From NCBI GenBank assembly GCA_003216715.1, contig QCIK01000009.1, forward strand, positions 1 to 64,000: a stretch of 64,000 bases of DNA, given 5' to 3'. The DNA is from Prochlorococcus sp. AG-402-L09 (GTDB taxonomy: Bacteria; Cyanobacteriota; Cyanobacteriia; PCC-6307; Cyanobiaceae). The notes beneath the pieces are model-generated. The model was given only the letters and a program-made list of their open reading frames with translations. It was not told the origin of the DNA and made no database searches. A program made the position numbers and the translations under genes. Shown piece after piece: positions 1 through 7,159 of this stretch (position 1 is the stretch's first letter; the number at the start of each line of letters is the position of its first letter).

Positions 1-1
1 A

Positions 2-240
2 CAAGAAGCAGAATTATCTACTCGCAAAGCAATTGAACTCAATCCTAATTTTGCATTAGCGCTTTCAAACCTCGGAACCATTTTGAGAGATCTTGGTAAA
101 TTAGAAGAAGCAGAATTATCACTACGCAAAGCAATTAAAGTCAATCCTAATTTCTCTCAGGCTCATTCAAATCTAGGACTAATTTTACTAGGTAGTGCAA
201 AGATCTCAGAAGCATCTAAATTCCTATCATCTGCATCAAA
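2..240 (+). repeat. TPR-coding tandem repeat, about 102-bp period
   Basis: Tandem 34-codon units. The core gaagcagaattatc...cgcaaagcaatt occurs near 5 and again near 107, 102 bp apart. The same core recurs in the other two TPR genes (near 2446, 2548, 7744, 7957), so the three loci share near-identical DNA in the same orientation and could recombine. Confidence 0.75.
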
Positions 241-1648
241 TTATTCTCCTAATAATATTTCTTATTTTATAAATTCGAATCTAAGATTATCTCCAATTAT
301 GGAGAGTAATTCACAAATTAATAGTGAAAGAAGTCAATATAAAAAAGAAATTAATAATTTAAAAAATAAGGAGAATATGTATTATGAAAAGCCAAAGACA
401 TTCATCTCAGATTTTTTCTATTTAGCCTACCATAATAGACCAGATAATAGAGTGATTCTTGAAGATTTAGCTGATGCAATTTCAAAAGCAAAGGGGATTA
501 TATGCAATGGATTCTCGCGAGATGAATACTTAGTTTACTCAAGTAAAAGAAAAAATTTAAAAATAGGTGTTTGCTCAATGTTGCTTAGAAATAATCATAG
601 TATCGGAAAGGCTTTTATCAACGTCTTAAAAGACTTATCAGGAACTGATATTGACATGACAATATATGTAGTCCCAGACGATAGAATTGATTCTTCCCAA
701 CAAGAGATTCATAACTCTTTTAAAAAAGTAATTTACTTACCTAAGTGTCCACAAATTGCAGCAAAAAAAATACTTGAAGATCAACTAGATTTGATATTTT
801 ATCCAGATATTGGGATGAACAGTTATTCATATATTTTAGCTTTATCAAGATTAGCTTTAGTACAAGTTTGTGGCTTAGGACATGGCTCCACAACGGGAAT
901 TAAAAATATTGATTATTATATTACTCATGGAACTGAGCCGATTAAAACTGATTTAGACTACACAGAAATCTTGAAAAGATTTAGAAGGATACCTTTAAAC
1001 TTTGCTATTCCCAAATTAGATGAAGAAAAAATTACAAAGAAAAATATTATAAGTTCATCAACTAATTTTTACATGGGTTTAATCCAGTCATTATATAAAC
1101 TTCACCCCGATTATGACGCAATACTTGAATCAATCTTATTAAACATAAAGAACTCATATTTAGTTCTAATAACAGATAAAAGTGATTATAAATTAAAATT
1201 AATTCGAGATCGATGGAATAAAAAAAATAAGTTGTTGCTTGAAAGATCCATTATTCTTGACAGCATGGGAAAAGATGATTTCCTCCACATAACAAGGAGC
1301 TGCGATATAATGTTGGATCCTTTCTATTTTGGAGCTGGAATTACTTTTTACGAAGCAATGGCATTTGGTATACCAGTTGTTACCTACCCTCACAATCAAA
1401 ACAATAAACTCGCCTCTGCAGGTTATATACAAATGAAAATAAAGAATCCACCTATAGCAAAATCTCCAGAGGATTATATAAATTGGTGTAAGTTATATTC
1501 TAATGATAAATTATTATTAGAATCTACAAAGAAAGATTTAAAACAAAAAGCAGATAAATACTTGTTCAATGACAATGAGATATATAAAGATTACTATAGT
1601 TTCTTTCAGGAAGCTGTTAAAAACTCAAAAGAAAGTATTGATTTTTAA
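2..1648 (+). CDS. TPR-repeat protein with OGT-like (GT41-type) glycosyltransferase domain, 5' end outside window
   Basis: The reading frame is open from base 2, so the gene starts upstream; a TTG at 83 is only an internal codon. The visible N-terminal part has 34-residue TPR units (pattern EAELSLRKAI...NPNFSQAHSNLG). After a low-complexity stretch comes a domain resembling the C-terminal half of O-GlcNAc transferase/SPINDLY proteins, including DPFYFGAGIT followed by EAMAFGIPVVTYP, which matches the family's nucleotide-sugar binding region. It probably transfers a sugar to a protein or surface polymer; the acceptor is unknown. It is the first of three TPR-glycosyltransferase genes here, and its TPR DNA is nearly identical to that at 7740-8000. 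Family assignment is firm; substrate is not. Confidence 0.8.
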   Translation, partial: QEAELSTRKAIELNPNFALALSNLGTILRDLGKLEEAELSLRKAIKVNPNFSQAHSNLGLILLGSAKISEASKFLSSASNYSPNNISYFINSNLRLSPIMESNSQINSERSQYKKEINNLKNKENMYYEKPKTFISDFFYLAYHNRPDNRVILEDLADAISKAKGIICNGFSRDEYLVYSSKRKNLKIGVCSMLLRNNHSIGKAFINVLKDLSGTDIDMTIYVVPDDRIDSSQQEIHNSFKKVIYLPKCPQIAAKKILEDQLDLIFYPDIGMNSYSYILALSRLALVQVCGLGHGSTTGIKNIDYYITHGTEPIKTDLDYTEILKRFRRIPLNFAIPKLDEEKITKKNIISSSTNFYMGLIQSLYKLHPDYDAILESILLNIKNSYLVLITDKSDYKLKLIRDRWNKKNKLLLERSIILDSMGKDDFLHITRSCDIMLDPFYFGAGITFYEAMAFGIPVVTYPHNQNNKLASAGYIQMKIKNPPIAKSPEDYINWCKLYSNDKLLLESTKKDLKQKADKYLFNDNEIYKDYYSFFQEAVKNSKESIDF

Positions 1649-1730
1649 TTGTTGAATATTATCTATTTTTGATTCTTTCAAGATAAAAATTTTTCAATAT
1701 TTATTACTAGATTTTTCTCACTCGATTGTT

Positions 1731-1985
1731 CTACGAGGAATCAGCAGCTAATCCAGCCAGTGAAATAATTTGTCTTGCACAGGCAGCAACTCCACTTGGT
1801 TGATTATTGATGAGTCCTTTTTGCATACCTTGTTCAAGATTCACGAGTAGTTTTGCCACCATTTGCGGCCGCTCAAGATTGATCTCTTCAAAGTCTTGAA
1901 CGATCAAATCCATTGCCTTCGCTGTAATTCTTCGAGCTTGTCTTCTGCTTAACTCATACTCTTCGGTCACTCGGGTCGTTACCAA
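1731..1985 (-). pseudogene. Remnant of a small gene of unknown function, helix-turn-helix-like; paralogue remnant at 6449-6628
   Basis: An 84-codon minus-strand frame with only a TTG start at 1985 and no Shine-Dalgarno next to it. Its N-terminal half (YELSRRQARRITAKAMD) reads like a DNA-binding helix-turn-helix, and its C-terminus is ACARQIISLAGLAADSS. A strong AGGAGG followed by a TTG lies further upstream near 2020, but in another frame. This suggests that a frameshift separated the real start from this frame. The same C-terminus, diverged (AFARQIISIARLVVDS), occurs at 6449-6628. I do not recognise the family with certainty; it resembles small phage or terminase-type HTH proteins only in general character. 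Confidence 0.4.
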
Positions 1986-2164
1986 GTGCCACTATGACCT
2001 TGATCAAGCAAGACAGCAGCAAAACCTCCTCACAATTTTAAAAAATCGGAAAAAGATGCTGATTTTCTTCGCCGTAGGTTGATTGGAGCGTCCAATTAAT
2101 AAGAAGCAAAACCCAAGTGTAAGATAGAATCCCAATTAATAGCCCCTTAGTTCAAGCAATAGAC

Positions 2165-4015
2165 GTGAGTGAAAAGAAAAGAAATAAAAGTGAAGAAAGA
2201 TATAAGGTAAAAATATTTCCAGTTCCATTTGCTTTAAAAGAACTCAAAGAAAATACTACCTTTAATACAAATATTGCTCCGAAACATTCTAAAGAAGAAA
2301 TAATTAATCAAGCATTAAAGCTTCACTCAGAAGGGAACCTACAAGAAGCAGCAAAATATTATAAATATTTCATAGATCAAGGATTGAAGGACCCAAGAGT
2401 TTTTTCTAATTATGGAGTAATTTTAAAAGATCTTGGTAACTTACAAGAAGCAGAATTGTCACTACGCAAAGCAATTGAAATCAAACCTAGTTTCGCTCAG
2501 GCACATTCCAATCTGGGGACCATATTGAAAGATCTTGGCAACTTACAAGACGCAGAATTGTCATACCGCAAAGCAATTGAAATCAAACCTGATTACGCAA
2601 TCGCTTATTCCAATCTTGGAAGCATTATGAAAGCTCTTGGTAATTTAAGTGATGCTATAAATCACTTCAAACAAGCGCTAAAACTAAACAATCAATTATC
2701 AGTAGCGAAATCAGAATTAATTCAAATCAAAGGCAGTATTTGCGATTGGAGTGATGAAGAAACTCATACTATTTGGCTTAAATCACTTGGTATAAAAGGA
2801 ACAGCTATTGGACCATTTGGATTATTTTCTTCAGAGGATAATCCTTTAAATCATTTAAAAAGATCTAAAAAATATTATCAAGAAAAATATACTCGGCCAA
2901 GCAAAGATATTACATATTCAAAAAAAAATAAAATTCATATAGGTTATTTCACTGCTGATTTTCGGAAACATCATCCTGTGATGCAAGTCATTTCTCCTCT
3001 ACTTGAGCTGCATGATAAATCTAAGTTTAAAATATATCTATACTCCTTTCCTCCTGAAGAAGATAAATATACACAGATAGCAAAGAATTTAGGTTGTGTA
3101 TTTAGAGATATAAGAAAATTAAATGATATTGAAGCGGTTGAATTAGCAAGAAGTGATAAGTTAGATATTGCAGTAGATCTAATGGGATATACTCGATATC
3201 ATAGAATGCCTATATTCTCATATAGGGTGGCACCAATACAAATAAATTACCTGGGTTTTATTGGATCTGTTGGCTCTGATACTATTGATTATATCATCGC
3301 TGATAAAGTTACAATTCCTAAAGAGAATGAAAAATTTTATTCCGAAAAAATAATACAAATGCCAAATTGCTTTATATTTAATGATAATAAAGAAGAAATT
3401 TCTAAAGAGTCTAAATTCCGTAGAGATTTCAAACTACCTGATCAAGGCTTTGTATTTACTTGTTTTAATGGTAATTATAAAATAACAAAAAAAGAATTTA
3501 ATATATGGATGAACTTACTTATAAAAATAGAAGATAGTGTTCTTTGGTTATACAAGTCAAATCAATTGTCAGTAATTAATTTAAAGAAGGAAGCAATAAA
3601 ACGAAAAGTAGATCCTGACAGATTAATATTTGCTGAGAAATTACCATTAAAAAAACATCTAACTAGGCTTTCTCTTGGAGATTTAGGACTTGATACTTTT
3701 AATATTAATGGAGGTAAAACGACTTCTGACGCACTATGGGCTGGCTTACCAGTCCTTACAAAGATAGGTCAGAGTTTTATTGCTAGATTATCTGCCAGCC
3801 TTCTAACTTCGATAGGACTTACCGAATTAATTACTTATAGTGAAAGTGAATACGAAGAAAAAGCATTATATATTGCTAGTAATCCAGGAGAAATTCTTAG
3901 ATTGAAATCTAAATTAAAAAAACTAAAAGAAACATCACCATTTTATAACGTAGAATTATCTACTCAAGATATTGAAAATATTTATCTCAATCTATACAAA
4001 GATCATTTCAGCTAA
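2165..4015 (+). CDS. TPR-repeat protein with OGT/SPINDLY-like (GT41) glycosyltransferase domain
   Basis: 616 residues, GTG start. The start is supported by alignment with the paralogue at 7156: both begin with a charged stretch and share KVKxFxVPFALKE near residue 20, then an EAAKYY..FI/CINQG segment. Three or four TPR units follow (about residues 60-185), very regular at DNA level. The C-terminal catalytic region starts at IHIGYFTADFRKHH (about 257), the typical GT41 motif with a conserved His. It includes LGLDTFNINGGKTTSDALWAGLPVLT (about 505), the usual UDP-sugar site. It is probably an O-linked glycosyltransferase acting on a cell-surface or secreted target; the acceptor is unknown. No clear Shine-Dalgarno precedes the GTG. 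Confidence 0.85.
   Translation: MSEKKRNKSEERYKVKIFPVPFALKELKENTTFNTNIAPKHSKEEIINQALKLHSEGNLQEAAKYYKYFIDQGLKDPRVFSNYGVILKDLGNLQEAELSLRKAIEIKPSFAQAHSNLGTILKDLGNLQDAELSYRKAIEIKPDYAIAYSNLGSIMKALGNLSDAINHFKQALKLNNQLSVAKSELIQIKGSICDWSDEETHTIWLKSLGIKGTAIGPFGLFSSEDNPLNHLKRSKKYYQEKYTRPSKDITYSKKNKIHIGYFTADFRKHHPVMQVISPLLELHDKSKFKIYLYSFPPEEDKYTQIAKNLGCVFRDIRKLNDIEAVELARSDKLDIAVDLMGYTRYHRMPIFSYRVAPIQINYLGFIGSVGSDTIDYIIADKVTIPKENEKFYSEKIIQMPNCFIFNDNKEEISKESKFRRDFKLPDQGFVFTCFNGNYKITKKEFNIWMNLLIKIEDSVLWLYKSNQLSVINLKKEAIKRKVDPDRLIFAEKLPLKKHLTRLSLGDLGLDTFNINGGKTTSDALWAGLPVLTKIGQSFIARLSASLLTSIGLTELITYSESEYEEKALYIASNPGEILRLKSKLKKLKETSPFYNVELSTQDIENIYLNLYKDHFS
2395..2700 (+). repeat. TPR-coding tandem repeat, 102-bp period
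   Basis: Three consecutive 102-bp units inside the gene at 2165. The unit starting near 2446 and the one near 2548 differ at only a few bases over the segment cgcaaagcaattgaaatc and the following aaacct. The strength of the nucleotide conservation suggests recent duplication or gene conversion. Confidence 0.75.
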
Positions 4016-4249
4016 GACGATTAATAAATTCTTGAGAACCATTGTTAATAGAAGTTGAATAATTTAGATCAATTTATTTCTCAACTAAAGATCAAATTTT
4101 AGAAATTTTCTCTACCCATTTTTTATACTATATTAATTTACAGCATCGTGATTCAAAATGAAGCTAAAAATAATTTATATAATCTAATATGATTTCTATA
4201 CTCAGATTTAATATTATATTAATTTTCAATATTTGATGTTTGATAAAAT

Positions 4250-5077
4250 TTAATTAATCAGATCCTCGAATTCTTTCAATTCCACTAATAAATCATAAAT
4301 ATCTCCAAAGTTGTTTTCATCCAGAATTAATGCTTTATTTACAGTATGGGTTGCTTTTTTAGGTTTAAGAAATTTTTTTGGAGAAATTTTATTAACAATA
4401 AGTATATTCTTAATAAGTTCGTATTTAGATATAGTATTGGTCCCATATACAGATATGGGAGGAGATAAGTCAAAATTATTAATTATTTTTAAAGCTATTT
4501 CTGCCCATTTTAAAGCAGTAATACCATTCCAAAAATGATTAACGTAACCAAATATTAAATTAGATGATTTAATTCTAGATAATGTCCAAGAATATAATGA
4601 TTTGTTTGATTTATCAGAAGCTATAATAGAGGCTCTTATAACTTTTATCAGATCAATATTAACATTATAAGTATTTCTGGAATATAAACATGCCTTGCTC
4701 TTCCCATATAAATCATCACAGTCGTAATCTGAGTCTAATCCATAGGGTGCTAAGTTTGGATTTCCCTTATAAACACAATCTGTACAGGGATGTATCACCT
4801 TGAAATTGTTTTCAAGTAATAGTTCTGGTAATAGATAATTGATTTTAAAATAATTTAATTTTTTTATATTAGATCTAGAATATGGCATCTTCTGAGGTAT
4901 AGATCCAGAGCAATTTATAACAAAATCAACATTTTCCAATGAATTTATAAATTCATTTTTGTTATCAAAATTATATTTTTTAGGAATTATTAATTGAATA
5001 TCCTTAGCAAAAATACGAAAATAATTGAATACAACTTTCCCCAGCATTCCAGAGGATCCAATTATTGCAATTTTCAT
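4250..5077 (-). CDS. NAD(P)-dependent sugar-nucleotide reductase/epimerase, RmlD-like SDR
   Basis: 275 residues, ATG start. The N-terminal Rossmann motif GSSGMLGK (7-14) and the Y124-x3-K128 pair (YGKSK) define an extended short-chain dehydrogenase. The overall plan is like dTDP-4-dehydrorhamnose reductase (RmlD). It likely reduces or epimerises a nucleotide-bound deoxysugar for surface polysaccharide. It starts one base after the stop of the dehydratase-like gene at 5079-6050, so the two form an operon and probably act in sequence. The exact substrate cannot be read from the sequence. The pair lies between TPR-glycosyltransferase genes transcribed the other way. Confidence 0.75.
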   Translation of the reverse strand: MKIAIIGSSGMLGKVVFNYFRIFAKDIQLIIPKKYNFDNKNEFINSLENVDFVINCSGSIPQKMPYSRSNIKKLNYFKINYLLPELLLENNFKVIHPCTDCVYKGNPNLAPYGLDSDYDCDDLYGKSKACLYSRNTYNVNIDLIKVIRASIIASDKSNKSLYSWTLSRIKSSNLIFGYVNHFWNGITALKWAEIALKIINNFDLSPPISVYGTNTISKYELIKNILIVNKISPKKFLKPKKATHTVNKALILDENNFGDIYDLLVELKEFEDLIN

Positions 5078-5078
5078 C

Positions 5079-6050
5079 TTATCTAGGCTTAAAATAATTA
5101 AATTTATCTAGAATTGTATTCAATTCTGATTTTGAAATTAAATAATCTTTTGAGCTATAATTTTCTTTTTTAAATTGAGTACAATCTGATTGAAATTTTG
5201 GACGACAAGGTTTTAAAATATAAAAAGTCCCACAATCTGAATTAGATAATCTTGACATTTCTTCTTTTGTGATTAAAACCTCATGTATCTTTTCTCCAAT
5301 TCTTGGGTAACCTATCTTAAATTTTAAATTAAAATTTTCTTGAAATATCTCAAATAAATCTAAAATTTTTAAACTTTTAGATTTAGGAATAATTGATACT
5401 TGATCGTATGACATTCCTTTAAAGATTAAATCAATTGCTTCATCAACATCAATAATAAATCTTGTCATTTCCTTAGAAAATAAAGATAATTCTGTATTTG
5501 CATTTATTGATTTCCATATCATTGGAATAATACTACCTGTAGAATTAAGAACATTTCCATAAATAATTGTTGACAAATTTGTACTACAATGTCTTTCATA
5601 ATTATTCTTAAGTATGAATTGTTCGCCTGCAAAATATTTCAAACTACCATATATAGTGGTCGCAGCTCTACTTTTATCAGAACTGATAAATATAGCGTTA
5701 TCAAATTTATTTTCAATTGCTACATGTTTACTATTAATAGCGCCATTTGCTATTATTCCTAGGGCTTCTTCTGGATTCTCATCACACGAACTAATTTGCT
5801 TTAAGCTCGCAGCAAAAATTCCAATATTTATACCCTTAGATGATCTATTTAATAATTCTTTATCTCTAATGTCTCCTATAACAAAATGAATATTTGGATA
5901 TTTTTCCTTTAAAAAATAATGTTTTGCCTCATCTCTAGAGTATATGATAATCTCATTATCTTTATATAACCTTTCAATAAGACTTCTTCCTAAGAAGCCA
6001 GTACCACCAGTTATAAAAATTCTTTTATTTTTTGGGGTAAAATTGTACAC
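5079..6050 (-). CDS. UDP-sugar 4,6-dehydratase-like polysaccharide biosynthesis protein (CapD/PseB-type SDR)
   Basis: 323 residues, ATG start. GGTGFLG (15-21) binds NAD(P). Further landmarks of the PseB/CapD/FlaA1 family are GDIRDKE (about 59-65), AASLKQI (about 80-86, the family's AAxKQV position) and a catalytic Y134-x3-K138 (YGSLK). These enzymes dehydrate UDP-N-acetylhexosamines to 4-keto-6-deoxy sugars as the first step to unusual surface sugars. This is the first gene of a two-gene minus-strand operon with the RmlD-like reductase 1 bp downstream. The C-terminus is lysine and serine rich and diverged. The family is clear; whether the product inverts at C5 is not. Confidence 0.78.
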   Translation of the reverse strand: MYNFTPKNKRIFITGGTGFLGRSLIERLYKDNEIIIYSRDEAKHYFLKEKYPNIHFVIGDIRDKELLNRSSKGINIGIFAASLKQISSCDENPEEALGIIANGAINSKHVAIENKFDNAIFISSDKSRAATTIYGSLKYFAGEQFILKNNYERHCSTNLSTIIYGNVLNSTGSIIPMIWKSINANTELSLFSKEMTRFIIDVDEAIDLIFKGMSYDQVSIIPKSKSLKILDLFEIFQENFNLKFKIGYPRIGEKIHEVLITKEEMSRLSNSDCGTFYILKPCRPKFQSDCTQFKKENYSSKDYLISKSELNTILDKFNYFKPR

Positions 6051-7155
6051 TATTGAACTATTTTACTGAGATTATAGTCAATAAATAGATTCTGTCTATG
6101 ATAATTTCAAACTCACTAGAAACATAATAATTATACAAATAGAAAAGCTAATAATATATGTACCAAAAATTTGTTCTATTAGATAGGAAAACTTTATCTT
6201 TTTAATTTAATCAAGAAGGACAACCTAAAATTAAATCTATTATATAAATTTTACCTTTTATATTTAAAGATTTCAACTTGGATATAGTATTTAAGAAAAC
6301 AACAGAATATATTAAAAGAATTAAGGTACTATCTATTCATTGTTTTATTTTTCGATTAACTATTTTCTAAATATGATAATAAATCTAACATTAAAAATAT
6401 TCAACTACATAATCCTTATAATTGAATTTTTCTAGCTCGATTCTTATATTAGGAATCAACAACTAATCTAGCTATCGATATTATTTGTCTAGCAAAGGCA
6501 ACAACCAAAGAAGACATCAGAGTCCAATTTTCATTCTTTTCTATTGATGAAAAGGCCGAAGTCATTGATTCTGCGACAGTTAAAAAATCAGGTGCCTTAT
6601 CAATATCAAGATAGTCTGGGCAAAAAAATTATAGAAGTTCTGTCTTCCATCCTACGACTGGTCAAGTCGCAACCAAACCAATAGGACTACGGCGGTTGCA
6701 GGTCTAAAAAGGCTCATGAAAGAGCGCAACTAAGTCTTAAGCAGAGGGGAAATTTCTTTTTAACGGTTGGTTTTAATAATCAGATTCCATGTGGAGAGCT
6801 TTGTGGATTGGGCGGGATGTGTTGCGGGATTCAGTTGCCCACTTCCTTAAGGTTATTTTTTAAGTTGATTTCGCATATAAATTAATTGAGGCCAAACCTC
6901 ATCAAGACAACAACATTCCTTTAAGCTAAGAATATCTATACTCCTCACTGATAGCTCTTTGATATTTCCATTAATAAAGTCTTTGATTCAGCTATCATCT
7001 AGTCCATGTTAGGGAAGGTCATTAGCAAGCTTAGTGATTGATTCTACAAACTTGTTAGATTAAAAAAGAAATGGAGGCAAAAGTATGAGTTTGGAGTTAA
7101 AAAACTATTTAAGGTATATAATTCACAAGAAATATTCAATCTATAATCAAAAGAT
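6051..7155. other. 1.1-kb gap with gene remnants, no intact gene recognised
   Basis: Positions 6051-6430 are very AT-rich with stops in all frames. At 6449-6628 is a decayed paralogue of the 1731-1985 frame (listed separately). Positions 6620-6870 are less AT-rich and hold short plus-strand peptide-like stretches broken by stops (for example WRALWIGRDVLRDSVAHFLK near 6790-6850). These look like a former coding region, but I cannot name it. A 24-codon frame with a good ribosome site precedes the next gene (7085-7159). Confidence 0.6.
6449..6628 (-). pseudogene. Second decayed copy of the small gene at 1731-1985
   Basis: A 59-codon open stretch on the minus strand bounded by stops, with no convincing start (first ATG about 20 codons in). 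Its C-terminus AFARQIISIARLVVDS aligns with ACARQIISLAGLAADSS of the 1731-1985 frame, and DYLDIDKAPDFLTV aligns loosely with DFEEINLERPQMVA. Both copies lie on the minus strand upstream of a GTG-started TPR-glycosyltransferase gene, which points to duplication of a whole unit followed by decay. Confidence 0.5.
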
Positions 7156-7159
7156 GTGA
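7085..7159 (+). CDS. Possible 24-residue leader peptide, translationally coupled to the TPR gene
   Basis: ATG at 7085 is preceded by ATGGAGGC, a strong Shine-Dalgarno at good spacing. The frame runs 24 codons (starting MSLELKNYLRYI) and stops at TGA 7157-7159, which overlaps the GTG start of the next gene at 7156 (GTGA). The next gene has no good ribosome site of its own, so reinitiation or coupling is plausible. The peptide has no recognisable relatives. It could be chance. Confidence 0.35.
   Translation: MSLELKNYLRYIIHKKYSIYNQKM

Noticed and set aside
6051-7155. Insertion sequence or transposase remnant
   Set aside because: No terminal inverted repeats, target duplications or recognised transposase motifs could be found by eye.
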